Source: Notamacropus eugenii
Taxonomy: Eukaryota > Chordata > Mammalia > Diprotodontia > Macropodidae
DNA: 64,000 nt
Reading direction: 5' to 3'
Assembly (NCBI RefSeq): GCF_028372415.1
Contig: NC_092875.1
Span: forward strand, 436,549,377-436,613,376
The position numbers and the translations under genes were made by a program. Each line of letters opens with the position of its first letter. The first letter of the stretch is position 1. The notes under the pieces are model-generated. The model worked only from the letters and a program-made list of their open reading frames with translations, was not told the DNA's origin and did not search any database. Shown piece after piece: positions 32,801 through 44,637 of this stretch.

Positions 32801-33032
32801 AGGCCAACACCTATAAACTGAGTGAATTTTAAGATATTTTCCTTCGAAACACTGTTCTCTTCATTCAGTAACTTTGTATGATAACACAAGTATGTAATTC
32901 CTAGAGAAGAATCCCTCCGGAATTCATGCTGACAGTTTTAAAAAGTAATACTATGTTTAATCACATTTTTATTTATTTTGTGAACTGTTTGCCAATTACA
33001 TTACATTTACTGACAACAAGTAGCAAAATTTT

Positions 33033-33262
33033 GGGGCAGCTAGGTGGTGTAGTGGATAGAAAGCTCTGCCTGGAGTCAGGAAGACCTGAGTTCAAATGCA
33101 GCCTAGTCACTGGGCAAGTCACTTCATCTTGTTTCCCTCTGTTTCCTCATCTGTAAAATAATCTAGAGAAGGCAATGGCAAACCACTCCAAATCTTTGGC
33201 AGAAAAACTCCAAAGGGAGTCACAAGGAGTGGGGAACGCAACTGAAATGACTGAACATTACA
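33033..33262 (+). repeat. tRNA-type marsupial SINE, plus, full length
   Basis: Head 'ggggcagctaggtggtgtag', 'ggagtcaggaagacctgagt', then 'ggcaaaccactccaaatctt' and 'gggagtcacaagga', ending 'ctgaaatgactgaaca'. Confidence 0.95.
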
Positions 33263-33317
33263 CACGCAATTATATTTTATTCTGGTTCAGTATACTCAGG
33301 TCTTTATTTGACACCTT

Positions 33318-33462
33318 TGATCTAATCCAAGTTACCCCATTTTACAGTTGAAGAAACTGAGACTTTGTCACGTTAATTGACTTATCCCAGGTCCCTCAGT
33401 TAGTAAGCATCAAAGGCAGGATTCCAAACCTAGAATGAGATCCATTACACCAGCTACCTCTT
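33318..33462 (-). repeat. MIR/THER-type SINE, antisense
   Basis: 'cattttacagttgaagaaac', 'tcccaggtccctcagttagt' and 'ccattacaccagctacctc'. Confidence 0.75.
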
Positions 33463-34192
33463 ATACAGTTATTAAATATACGTGAATATATTTATATCAC
33501 ACAAGTAAGTAAGACAACCGCAGTAACTGAGACCACTTTTAATCCTTTAAGTCAGAGCCAGTTAGGAAAAGCATCCGATCCTAAAGCCCCCAAAGTATCC
33601 TCCAATGAGGAGTGAGAGGTTTCATGAAACTTAATCTTTTTAACCCATTTAGGAAACTTCCTAGGGCTCTGGAAGCATGTTTACCATTTCCCAGAACCAA
33701 GAAGCAGGACTTGGGATATCAAATCAAACTCCCCACGGAGCCAGTTACTAGAACCCTTGATCTGCAAGGTAAATATTTGATACCGGTCTAAGACAGGATT
33801 ATTGCTGAGTACAACAGGTAAAGTTTGGAAGCATTTGTCAATCCCTAAGTATTCTGCCAATCATCCCTGTGATTTAATTAAGGATTATTTGAGAGAAATT
33901 GGGATACATAGGTATTAAGTGGTTGAGTCACCAACCCCTCTTGTAAGCAACACATAGTCTGGAGTCTTGACAGAGCTTCCCTTTTGGGGGAATAGAGGGA
34001 TGAAATGTGCTAATGATGTCTTGGTGGAGGAGTGAAAGGAGGAAGAGAAAGGGAGAAGGGAATGGACTGACAACAAGGAAGCAAAATTGTTTACCACTCT
34101 TCAGCCCCCACTGAAAATCCCTGCACTTTTTGGAGAATGGTGGTAGGGTGGGGGTAATGGTGACAGAGGGAGTATTAGCAGCTGGCTTTCAG

Positions 34193-34428
34193 CCCAGCAG
34201 GTAGGTGGTCTACTGGATACAGCTCTAACCATCCTACTCAAACCCTTACTAAGTTGTGACTCTAAACAAACTGCCCTTTCAGTCTCAGTTTCCTCATCAG
34301 TGAAATGGGAGAGGGGTGTGGAATGATAATAATAAAAGATAGACAAAGCGCAAATTAAGTATTTGCAACGTGCTAGGCACTGTGGTAAGGACTGAAGATA
34401 TAAACGGAAGCAAGACAGTCACTTAATC
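34193..34428. repeat. tRNA-type SINE fragment (+) followed by L2 3' end fragment (-)
   Basis: 34,193-34,325: 'caggtaggtggtctactgga' and 'gtttcctcatcagtgaaatg'. 34,348-34,428: 'attaagtatttgcaacgtgc' and 'gaagatataaacggaagcaa'. Confidence 0.65.
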
Positions 34429-34495
34429 AGCTTTATTGGAGAAACTGCAGATGTCAGCCTAATAGTTTTTAAGATCCCCTAATTTACAGTCTCTG

Positions 34496-34741
34496 GGGGC
34501 AGTTAGGTGAAGCAGTGGATAGAGTGCTGGGCCTGGAGTCAGAAAGACTCATCTCCCTGAGTTCAAATCTGGCCTTTGACACTTATTAGCTATGTGACCC
34601 TGGGCAAGTCACTTCACCCTATTTGCCTCAGTTTCCTCATCTGGAGAAGGAAATGGCAAATCACTCCAGGATCGTTGCCAAGAAAACCCCAAATGGGGTC
34701 ACGGAGAATTGGACACAACCGAAATGATTGAACAGTAATAA
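34496..34741 (+). repeat. tRNA-type marsupial SINE, plus, full length
   Basis: 'gggggcagttaggtgaagca', 'gtgctgggcctggagtcaga', 'gaccctgggcaagtcacttc' and 'ccccaaatggggtcacggag'. One of the best-preserved copies. Confidence 0.95.
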
Positions 34742-34859
34742 GTGTATAGTCTCAAACTGGCAGAGCTGAGAATAAAGTTTTTCATTTTCAGTTTCCAAAC
34801 TTGGGCTGAAGTTTCCACGATTTGGGGCTGTCTTTTGTTGCAGGCTCCAGCCAACAGTC

Positions 34860-36080
34860 TCTAAATATTAATAACAACTGTAAAAAGAAGAATTAAGGAG
34901 ATAATTCTTTTTTGCCAACATCATCCAAAAAAGAGATTAAAATTGAATCTCTCTTAGACAGAAAACAGGGAGTGTAAATTACAGCCTGGGGGCAGATATA
35001 TTTCTTCTGTTTGCTGGTGTTTTGCAAAGTTTTATGAGCAAGATTATTACTCCATGAAGAGTGAGTTATGCGTTTTGTTCCAAACAAGTGATGGTAGGAG
35101 ATACTTCTACTCTGTAAAACAAAAAAAGATGGAGGGATAAAACTCAAAAGGATTTTTCTTCCAAAAGATACTGACTAGGCATGGAAGACAGACTGGGAAA
35201 AGTTGGTAAGTACATCTCAGAAAATTCTAGTATTGATTATTTCATTATGTTTTGTCACCTAACAGGAATGTTCCACTATTCAGATGGTCTGGAATGGGGT
35301 AGAGGAGGGAAGGGAATAAACTATTTATATAGTGCTAAGTGCTTACAAATATTAAGTACCAATTCCTTCTGATCTAGTCAAACCCCGTCATGTGCCATTT
35401 GATCAATGTTGAGTACACTGAGCTCCTTTCCTGGTTTCCCAGGAGAAAGTCTTCTGTTGATTTCTATTGGTAGGAGCAGAGGTCCTCCTTTGTCATTGTC
35501 CTTGGCAATGACAAAATACTATCTCAAGATTTTCTGGGCCTCTGGTAAAAGCTTGATCAGTAATCCAAGTTGGAAGGTGGAGTTGAGTAGCTCTGGGAGG
35601 GCAAATAATATACTGTCTGTGTTTTCCCTGGTATGCAGCTTCAGGGTGGCATCATGAACAATTTTTTGTGTTGGTGTAAAATAGATCCAGGAATGTGTAT
35701 TTACCAGCAGCATTAGCCCAATTAGAGCAGAGGATTCAAGAGAGTGAGAGGGAAACTCCTGCCCACACACTCCACACATCTATAGCTTCAGTAAATTTCA
35801 TGATGTTGTCTTGTGGGCAACTAGAAGTGGAGAATGGGCAAAACGATAAAATGGCGATTAGTTCTTTGAGACAAATGAACTAATTACCATTTTATTGCTT
35901 TCCTTGGTCAATAGAGAGTCAAATTACTGACTTCCAAAGTTAAGTTATAGGTTTGGGAATGTTTGTTGAATTAAATTGCTAGGTAAGAAAAGACCAAAAG
36001 CAATGCAATATGTGTTTTATAGCTTATTTCATCACAACATCCCTTCTCGTTCTAAATCCATGGTCTTATGACCCTGGAAT
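34860..36080. other. No recognised repeat or gene, apart from a short MIR-like scrap
   Basis: 35,320-35,350 'tatatagtgctaagtgctta' may be a MIR remnant. The frame 35,406-35,657 has no familiar motif. Confidence 0.4.
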
Positions 36081-36084
36081 CTTG

Positions 36085-36305
36085 AGGCGCTAGGTGGTGT
36101 AGTGGAGTCAGGATAACCTGAGTTCAAATATGGCCATGTCACACTAGGCAAGTTAGTTAACACTTGTCTAATTCAGTTTTATTATTTGTAAAATAGGATT
36201 AATAAGTACACCTGCTTCCAAGCGTTGTTGTAATGATGAAATATTTGCAAAGTTCCATTTTGCAAGCTTTAGGGCACTATATTAATGCTAGTGGTTAGTG
36301 TTTTT
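36085..36305 (+). repeat. tRNA-type SINE with MIR-like 3' part, plus
   Basis: 'gcgctaggtggtgtagtgga', 'tgagttcaaatatggccatg', 'gttgttgtaatgatgaaata' and 'tttgcaaagttccat'. The head is internally deleted ('gtagtggagtcaggataacc'). Confidence 0.75.
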
Positions 36306-36399
36306 ATTGTTATTATGTGTGTGTATCAACAAGCATTTATAGCACTTTCTGTTTCCCTGGCACATAGTAAGAAAAAAAGAAGACAGATAGCAATTTACT

Positions 36400-38085
36400 T
36401 GAAAGAGAATATTTGATATATCCGTGTAATATATACACAGAAGAGACTTTGATCAAGAAAAATGTTCTGTGTATCTTATCCCAGTACTTAAGTATTTAAA
36501 TGTAATTTGTCAGAAGCCTCTACGGCCTGCAAAGCAGAGTCAGATAAAAGAAGAGGTAGTCCCTGGTTACAGTCACATAACAAAGGGATCCACCTTTTCA
36601 TCCCTACCAGTTTTGACTGTAATTCTGGACTGTAGGAATTCCCCATCCCTTTCTGGCATTCAAGACTCTTCCCAATCAGATGTCTCCAACTGTATGTTCA
36701 CCAGAAAATATTTTCACCTGGGGCAAAAATAGTTATGGAGAAGCATTTGAGAGGCATAAGACATAGACAAGGGGAAGGTAAGAAGCACTGCACATATATC
36801 ATATCAGTGGGTCTTAGGATATGGTGGTCTGGCAGTAGTTATACAATCCGGTTGCCCAGACTGTGATGCAAGAGCATCTATAGTTATCATTACAGGAAGT
36901 AAACATGTACCCTCCCTCCCTACTTCCCACCTCTCATCGCAGCATCTTAGGGAAAAGCCCTATTTGCCACATGTTAGTGATAACTCTGTGTCCCACTACA
37001 AAGATCTTCTACTTCAGGCCAACATGTTTCCCAAAAGAGGTCATGTCTCTGCTTGGTAAAATCCAAAAAGTGATCATTAAAATATATGGTGGTTGTTATT
37101 ATTGATGATGGTGGTAGGAATGGGGTGAGAGCTTCTTTGGGGGAGGTAGTTTCTAAATATAGCGAGTGTACCCCACGTGAAGAGCTCTGTTTCTCTGAAT
37201 AACAACTCAAATCAAACCTATGTTCATGATTTCACTTCTTAATCATTGTGCCTCACTGCTCCCCGTATCCTGATATCCAAGTTTCTTCTCCTATCCTAGT
37301 AATAGGATCCTCACCCCTAACTCTATTTTTCTTCCATAAGAGCTCAAAAGAAGGAGCCCACACCTCTTCCCTTGATACATAATGACTGGGGTAATTATTC
37401 TAAATTTGGGGAGTATGACCAAATGGACAAGGAAATTTATGGTTTAGATTTTGACCTTTTGTCTATATTGCACACCTCCAGAGTATGACAGTCTTATTTA
37501 CTGTTCTTTAATCTAGAATGAGCTCTCCAGCTATTAACGAACTCTGTTTTCAAAACTTCAAAAAGTTCCACACCCAGCAACGTGTTTATAATTATTATTA
37601 TTCATAAAGAGGCCCACTATTCCCTCACCCATAAATCTTGTAATTTCCTTTTATGAGAATGAGTTATAGGCAGACAAGCTTCCAAAAGTTCTATAATCCC
37701 TGGGGAAGCCTGATTTAGGGAATAGGATTAGAGCCCCATTGTGACCTTCTTTTTGGACTTCCACAGGCTTGGTTTTCTCCATTAGCAGAGTGATTGCCTT
37801 GGGTTTAAAGAGAATTAAAGGTCTCCTGAGTCAATTTATTATATTCATACCTCCCATAATTCTTGAAATTTCCACCATTAAAAAACATTTTTCATGGAGG
37901 TCAAAGTAATGGATTCTGAAATAAATATCCAAAAGAGTTAATACATCAAACCATTATTGTCCAAAAATTTTCTTCATGCATTCATGACTTCTTTGATATG
38001 GTTATTTTCCACCAATTTTCACTAACCTTTAACCTTCTTTATAATCATATGTATGTTATATATAACTTTACATATAAATATACAT
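36400..38085. other. No recognised repeat or gene
   Basis: Mostly AT-rich unique-looking sequence. The frame 36,469-36,732 shows no known motif. Confidence 0.4.
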
Positions 38086-38089
38086 ATAA

Positions 38090-38470
38090 TGTTGTGTTGC
38101 TGTCTTCTGCCCTTTGCTTTTGAGGAACATCAGTGACATCACAAAAAAGTGATCTTTACTTGCATGGGAATTAGATTTAAGTGAGGCAGAGTTGCACTAG
38201 CCTCACTATTCCAAAGTCACCAAAGTTCAGTGACAGGACAAAAGTCAGAACAACCGGCAATGTAATGGATGAGTATCGTGTCTTTGATGTCTGACCAAGT
38301 TCTAAGTGTTCCTCAGTACGTGCTTCAGTTGCCTTCATGGCTCCTGGAACAAATTGTTCTCCTCTACCCATTCCACCTGAAGAAGTCTTCACATGCTTGG
38401 AGTAGGCATCCCTCTAACTCACCAACAGGTTAAAGCTTGTCAGCTACCGTTGTCTGCAGGGATGGTGCTA
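38090..38470 (+). repeat. Family X SINE-like element, copy 4
   Basis: 'gttgtgttgctgtcttctgc', 'catcagtgacatcacaaaaa', 'agtgaggcagagttgcacta', 'gctcctggaacaaattgttc' and 'gaagaagtcttcacatgctt'. Aligns block by block with copy 1. Confidence 0.7.
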
Positions 38471-38489
38471 CAGTTTTGGAGCCATAGAC

Positions 38490-38600
38490 AAGAGTTTATA
38501 ATTTATTTTAATAGATAATTTAGGTATTATATTATAATATATCTATTATAAGATATATTATGTACAATATATAACTTTATATTTTTTATTCTAATCCCTC
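38490..38600. repeat. AT-rich low-complexity tract
   Basis: Almost pure A/T with 'tatattataatatatctatt' and similar partial palindromes. Confidence 0.85.
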
Positions 38601-38889
38601 TAAACCTTAGGAGACGCTTTTCATGAATTTCTCTAGCTTAAAAAGAATGATCATCTGGAGACTAAACCTCTGGTGATAAAGCTCTTCTCTCTTATCTAGT
38701 TTGGTTCTTAGATGACAGACATGCAATCTGTCATCGAATTTGTATTCAAAATCTTTTCAGCATGGTGGAAACTGCCAGAGATTGTGCTCCACTGGCATAA
38801 TCTTCAAGAACCCAGGGTCATCTTCAAACCACAGTGAAGCATCAAAGTAGACCTTTAGTAGATCAGTGAATCACCTAGTATGTATTACT

Positions 38890-40175
38890 CTGTGTTAAGT
38901 AGTGGAGAAACAACATCTAATCTCAAGGACCTCATTTTTTAAAGGAAGATATACATCTGTCTTCCATTGGTTTTGTTTCCCCACTATATAACAAAGAGTA
39001 ACAAATGCTTGTTGATTTATTGATAGATATGTATGTGTGTATGTATCTATCACATGCAAAATTATTATAAGGTAATTTTTGGAGGAAGGATATATTAGCT
39101 GGAGGATCAGGAAAGGCATTATGTAGACAATTGCATCTGAGCAGCATCTTAAAGGAAGAGAGGGACTCTTTGGGGTAGAAGTGAGAGGGAAGCACCCTCC
39201 AGGCATGGTGGGACAGTCAATGCTCCAAGTCAGCCAGAATATCTGGATTTCAGAGTATGTGGGGATAGTAATGAGCAAGAAAACTGGAAAAGTGAGTTAT
39301 GAATATGCTTAAATGCCAAGGAGAGTTTATATTTGATGCGATAGGTAATAAAATGCCACTGGGGTTTAATGGGTACGGGGTGGAGAATAACCATCAGGAT
39401 ATGTTTTAGGAAAATCATTTTAGCAGCTATGTGACCCATGAATTGGAAAGGGGAGAGACTTGAGGTAAGGAGAATAAAAGAAGAAGCTATTATAATAGTC
39501 AAGGTGAGAGGTAATGAGGGCCTGAACAAGGATGGCATTTGTGTGAGTGGAAAAAAGTAGATGTCTGTAAGAGAGATTGTGGAGATATAAGTGATACAAC
39601 TTGGCAACTGATTGGATATGGAAAGTAATTGAGAATAAAGAATCAAGAAGGACACCAAAGTTGTTTACTTTGGATTACTAGAAGGATGGGATATCTCAAT
39701 AATAACAGGGTAATTCAGAAGAGTGGTGGATTTTAAGGGAAAGATGAGTCCTTCTTTGGACATGTTGAATTTGAACATATGCAACATCCAATTCAAAATA
39801 TCCACTATATAATGATGTACGGCTAGCACTCAGGAGAGACTCTGGGATGGGATATTGAGATTTGTATAGAGATGATAATTAAGCCATGAAAGCTAATGAA
39901 GTCACCAAGTTAGAGAATCAAGAGAGAAAAGTGGACCATGGCCAGAGCCTTGGAGGATACCCCCAATCAGTGAATGTGGCATGGATGATGAATCAGTTAA
40001 GAGACTAAGAGGGGGCAGTCAGACAGGTAGGAAGAGCAACAGGGAGGAAAACTATCACAAAATCCAGAGAAAAGTGAGAATCTAGATGGAGAGGATAATT
40101 TCAATTTCAAATATTACAGAGAAGTCGAGAAAAATAAGAGTGGAGAAGAGGTTGTTAGCTTTGGCAATTAAAGAT
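38890..40175 (-). mobile_element. L2 LINE, antisense, about 1.3 kb
   Basis: Minus-strand L2 covering the 3' UTR and C-terminal ORF: 'gcattatgtagacaattgca', 'gccactggggtttaatgggt', 'tataatagtcaaggtgagag', 'ggacatgttgaatttgaaca' (complement of the KLN-type motif region), 'gtatagagatgataattaag' (RT active-site region), and 'agagaagtcgagaaaaataa'. The two longest minus frames (39,278-38,895 and 39,658-39,230) are leftovers of the ORF and lack an intact active site. Confidence 0.85.
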
Positions 40176-40179
40176 CTTA

Positions 40180-40800
40180 GTACATAAAATATACACACAC
40201 ATGTTGTCACATAGACACAAATATTCTCAATTTGGAAGTTGGACTTTTATTTGAACAAAAGTTTGCAATTTTTGGTTCAATACAAGATAAACAGTTTGAA
40301 ATTTGGTTCCACATCAAGTTTGTTTCTACATTTTGAATTGATACAAGAATAAAGAGAAAATCCTTGCTCACACAAGCATGCTGGAAAACAAAGAATTCAT
40401 AAGGAAGCTCTTGCTGAGAAATGGAAATTCACGTTTTTGTTTTTAGCCACCAAATCAATCAATAAAAATGAATAGCTAATTATGCTATAAAATATTTACT
40501 TATCTACCGGTTGACAAGTGCTGTATTAGATTAAAGAGGCACTTCACTTGAACGATAAATGTACTTAAAGTTCAATTTTATATATTGCTTCATTTTGTTA
40601 GGTTCACTAAGTTTTATAAAGAATCTTCTCAAACTCTTTTCTCTTCTACGACAGGAACATTGGCTATATTCTCACGGACACTCTCCTGAGTTATTGACCA
40701 GCATTGCCAATCAGTTCTTTTGAAAATCCACCAGACAGAAAGATGGTGATATAGGCAAAGCAAAGATAAAATTAGAATACAGCCTTAATATTGCAGTGAG
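40180..40800. other. No recognised repeat or gene
   Basis: Contains short T-rich repeats such as the recurring 'tttggttc' and 'gaatt' patterns but no named family. Confidence 0.35.
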
Positions 40801-40804
40801 AGGA

Positions 40805-42880
40805 AATCTCACCTAATTTCTCTAACCCTCTTCCCCTTCAATTTTACTGTTGGGTAAGATAGATTTCTGTACACAAATGAATGTACATACATGTGTTTAT
40901 ATGTGTGTATACGTATGTGTGTCTTCTTCCCTCTTTGAACCAATTATGATGAGAATGAGATTCAAGCATTCCCCCCTTTATTCCTACTCATGTAAAATCT
41001 CTTCCTTCTGTACCTCTTCTTTGTGAGATAATTCTCCTCTTTCTTCATCTCCCTTATGCCTTCTCCCAGTGAATCCCTCTTTGTAACCTATCCATTTTTC
41101 TTTTAGATTATCCCAACTTAACTGATTCACTCCCTCTGTCTATAGAGTCCTTCTAACTGCCCTAATAATGACAAAGTTCTTAGGAATTACATTATCATCT
41201 TTCCATAAAAGATGTTAGCAGCTTCATCTTATCGATTCCTTTATGATTTCTCTTTCATGTTTACCTTGTTATGATTCTTTCAAGTTTTGTGTTTGAAAGT
41301 CAAATTTTCTATTCCTCTCTGGTTTTTGGATCAGAATGTTTGAAAGTCCCCCATTTCATTAAATATCCTTTTTTATCTCCCTAAAGGATTATACCTAGTT
41401 TTGCTGGGTAGATTATTTATTCTTGGTTGTAATCTCTTTTGATTTTTGGAATGTCATATTACAAGCCTTTCATTCCTTTGACATGGTAGCTACTAAATCT
41501 TATATGATTCCATGTTATTTGAAAGGTTTCTTTCTGACTACTTAAAGTGCTTTCTCTTTGACCTCTAGAAGCTCTGGAATTTGTCTATAAGATTCCTGGG
41601 AGTTTTCATTTGGAGTATTTTTCAGGAGATAGTCAATGGATTCTTTTAATTTCCATTTTACCCTCTGGTTCTAAGATATCTAAGTTTTCCTTTATAATTT
41701 CCTTAATTATGGTGTCTAGGCTCTTTGTTTGATTGTAGCTTCCAGGTAGTCCAAAAATTCTTAAATTATCTCTCCTCAATCTATTTTTCCAGGCCTGTTG
41801 TTTTTCTGATGAGTTAATTCACATTTTCTTCTATTTTTTTTTCATTCTTTTGGCTTTGTCTTATTTTTTCTTGATGTCTCATGGAGGCATTAGCTTCTAG
41901 TTGTCCAATTCTAATTTTTAAGAAATTATTTTCTTCAGTGAGCCTTTGGACCTCTTTTGTCATTTGACCAATATTTCTTTTTAAGGCATTATTTTCTTCA
42001 GTGGTTTTTGAGCCTCTTTTACCAAACTGTTGTCTTTTCATAATTTTCTTGTATTGCTCTTATTTCTTTTATCAATTTTCCACTTATTTGATTTTTTACA
42101 ATAACTTTAGCTCCTCCAAGAATTCTTCTTGAATTTGTGTCCAATTCATATTTTTTATTTGATTCTTTGCTTGTAGCTGTTTTGACATCATTGTATTCTT
42201 TTGAGTTTATGTCTTGATCTTCCTGCTACCATACTAACTTTTTATGATCATGTTTTTTCTCAGCCTGTTTTTTTCTTTAAACATTATGTTAAAGATGGGC
42301 TCTGTTCCTGGGACAGGAGTAGGTTGGAGGGACACTGTTCCAAGCTTCAATCATTATTTGCACTGCTGTTTTCAGAGTTAAATTCTTCCAAGGTAGTATG
42401 ATCCAGGGAAAGATAGGAGCACTGTTTTCCTGATCTGTGTTCTGGTCTCTAGCCAGGAAGGGAATTTTGATTCCTTGCAGCTGAAAGCAATGCTTCTCCT
42501 GAGGGCTCTTGTTTTCTTGGGACCAAAAGCACTAGTGCTCTTCAGGCTCCCTGCTTCCTTGGGATTGCAAGAACTCATCTACACCATCGAACCATGACCC
42601 AGAAATTAGTACAGTCATTGGAATTGCTAAGCAGTACCCAGTCCTGCTGCCAGAGCTGCCACAAGGATCCCCTGTCATCTCCTTCTGACCAGTTACCAGG
42701 TCTCCTTACCATCATTGGCTTGAGAGCTCCTGATCCTGTTGTTGCTGTCTCCAAAGCCCATCAGGTGGTTTCTGGACTGACTGCCACCCCAGCGTCAAAA
42801 ACCTTGCCTTCCAACCTCCTAAGTTTTTGGTGGGCTGGACAAAACCCTAAACTTTTGCTGGTTCTGATGTTTCAGAATTT
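40805..42880 (-). mobile_element. HAL1 retrotransposon, 3' end missing
   Basis: 5' UTR at 42,880 to about 42,240, ORF1 remnant to about 41,285, then a pyrimidine-rich (plus strand) 3' UTR to 40,805. There is no terminal T-run, so the last stretch including the tail is lost. Same gene order as the 1.7 kb copy, without ORF2. Confidence 0.75.
41285..42240 (-). pseudogene. HAL1 ORF1 remnant
   Basis: An open stretch at 42,041-41,814 reads as a coiled coil: 'NNALKRNIGQMTKEVQRL' and 'ENNFLKIRIGQLEANASM', clearly the same heptad block as in the 3.1-3.3 kb copy. The RRM and C-terminal regions (41,700-41,290) are present at DNA level ('gtttgaaagtcaaattttct') but full of stops. Confidence 0.8.
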
Positions 42881-42884
42881 GACT

Positions 42885-43370
42885 TGGGGCATTATAGTAA
42901 AATTGTTTGGAGGAGAATTGTGTTGGACATGTTGAGTTTGAGATGCCTATGAAATATCCAGCTCAAAATATGCAATAGACAAAGTTGGTGGTATGAAATA
43001 GGAGCTCAGAATAGACATTAAGACCAGATACATAAATCTGGACATCATTTGCATGGAGATAATGGTTGAATCCAAGGGAGCTAATGAAATCACCAAGTAA
43101 GAGAAAATAAGGGGAAAAGAGATAAAAGCCCAGGACACAGTCGTAGTGTGCTGATTAGCAGTATGGATGAAGAATTAGTAAAGGAGACTAAGAAGTATCA
43201 GTCATACAAGCAGGAGGAGAATCAAGAAATAGGAGAGTCAAAACAAACAAACTTATCAGCCAACACCAGACATAAGAAAGAATCCAGGAAAAGAAGGTGG
43301 TTGACAGTGGAACATGGTGCAGAGAGGTCAATAAGCTTGAGAAAAGACCTTTCTCTAGATCTAGCATTTT
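42885..43370 (-). mobile_element. L2 LINE, antisense
   Basis: 'gttggacatgttgagtttga', 'atgcatatccag'-like 'atgaaatatccagctcaaaa', 'ttgcatggagataatggttg' and 'aggtcaataagcttgagaaa'. Ends abut the HAL1 on the left and a 7SL-related sequence on the right. Confidence 0.75.
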
Positions 43371-43428
43371 AGGGGGCTGTCTAAAAAGATCATTGTTTTT
43401 CCTGATTTTTTTCAATAAAATAGATAAG

Positions 43429-43680
43429 GCTGGACATAGGTACACACCTGGAGTCCCTGCTGCCAGAGAGCTGAGGCTGGCGAATCACTTGCGTTCAGGA
43501 TTTCTGAACTGAAATGGGACCAAAACTAAAATCAAGTGTCTGCACTAAGACCAGCCAGGAGTCATCAGGCTGCCTAAGGAGGGGCAAACCAGCCCAGTTT
43601 GGTGCTGACCTGCAATGGGATTCGGCCTGTGAGTGGCCACTGCACTTGCTGCCTGGGCAAGATAGGGAGACCCAGGCTCC
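43429..43680 (+). pseudogene. 7SL (SRP) RNA-derived sequence, full span with internal deletions
   Basis: 7SL RNA is the scaffold of the signal recognition particle. The whole molecule can be followed: 5' Alu-domain start 'gctggacataggtacaca', 'gagctgaggctggcgaatca', 'gtgtctgcactaag', 'gctgcctaaggaggggcaaa', 'cctgtgagtggccactgcac' and 'gcctgggcaagatagggaga'. Two gaps of about 20 nt each remove parts of the S domain, including the apical region where SRP54 binds. Many substitutions mean it is not functional. An A-rich tail follows, so it is a retroposed copy. Confidence 0.88.
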
Positions 43681-43722
43681 AGTGATAATAACAATAATTC
43701 CAACAATGGTAATAATAATGTA
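43681..43722 (+). repeat. A-rich (AAT/AAC)n tail of the 7SL-derived copy
   Basis: 'tgataataacaataattcca' and 'ggtaataataatg' directly follow the 7SL 3' end, as expected for a decayed poly(A) tail of a retroposed RNA. Confidence 0.7.
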
Positions 43723-43724
43723 GG

Positions 43725-44285
43725 TAATGTATTGTCATAGACATAGGCTAGGGAGAAATAACATTTTTCAAAGAGAACTTGTCGATCAACCTGCATTACC
43801 TGACTGTATGATTTTAATGAATGGCTGAGACTTTCTATTACCCAGCTTGGTGACAGATGGCTTTAAAAACTGAAGGAATTTATTGGAATCTCTTTATAAC
43901 ATCATGTTCCATAGATACCAGTACAAGATAAAGCATGACTTGTGTTGGCCTCTGTCCAAGTAGGGTTATTTACAAGAGTAAGAAAATAGCCTCCTTTTAA
44001 GGCAACTTCACTTCTAAGTTGTCCAGTTCATGTATCCTAAGACCATTATACCAGCCTCCATCATTATACATGGAGAAATGCTATTACATCTTTATATAGA
44101 GAGAAGCTTTGAAAGATTTTTTAAAGAATAAAATCTAACCAAATTCTACTGCTAATTGATTTTTAACTGCATATATCCTTAAGTTTTATACATCACAATC
44201 AATATCATCAAAAGAAAATTTCAGTGGTTAAGCCCATCTTCCCTCAGTTAAACTCTTTTTTATTAACAAGTAAAAGAATGACAAT
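43725..44285. other. No recognised repeat
   Basis: AT-rich segment separating the two 7SL-related copies. Confidence 0.35.
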
Positions 44286-44291
44286 AAAAAG

Positions 44292-44388
44292 AGTGGTGAC
44301 TCACTTGAGTTCAGAATTTCTGAACTGCAACAGGATATAAAATTAATCAGATGTTTACCCTAAGACCACCTCCTGTATGGTGAGACCT
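44292..44388 (+). pseudogene. 7SL RNA-derived fragment, second copy, S domain missing
   Basis: 'gactcacttgagttcagaat', 'ttctgaactgcaacaggata', 'gtttaccctaagacca', then directly 'cctgtatggtgagacct'. It joins the 5' domain to the 3' domain, omitting the S domain. It shares non-7SL bases with the first copy ('tttctgaactg' and 'ctaagacca', where 7SL has 'gttctgggctg' and 'ctaagttcg'). The 5' end is missing and the 3' end is cut by a SINE. Confidence 0.7.
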
Positions 44389-44390
44389 AG

Positions 44391-44622
44391 GAGCAGGTAA
44401 GTGAGTGCAGTGAATAGAGTGCTAGGTCTGGAGTCGGGAAGAACTGACTCAGACATTTACTAACTATGTGACCCTGCGCAAGTCACTTAACCCCATTTGC
44501 CTCAATTTCCTCATCTATAAAATGAACTGGAGAAGGAAATGACAAGCTACTCCAGTATCTTTGCCAAGAAAGCTCCAAATGAGGTCATGAAGAGTCAGCC
44601 AAGACTCAACAACAACCATCCC
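44391..44622 (+). repeat. tRNA-type marsupial SINE, plus
   Basis: 'gagcaggtaagtgagtgcag', 'gtgctaggtctggagtcggg', 'ctccagtatctttgccaaga' and 'actcaacaacaac'. First of a head-to-tail pair. Confidence 0.92.
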
Positions 44623-44637
44623 AACCCTTATTTTAAG

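Noticed and set aside
39230-39658. 142-codon minus-strand frame
   Set aside because: It is part of an L2 ORF in the minus-strand copy at 38,890-40,175, not a separate gene.
43429-43680. A functional 7SL RNA gene
   Set aside because: Missing S-domain segments, many substitutions and an A-rich tail indicate a retroposed, inactive copy.
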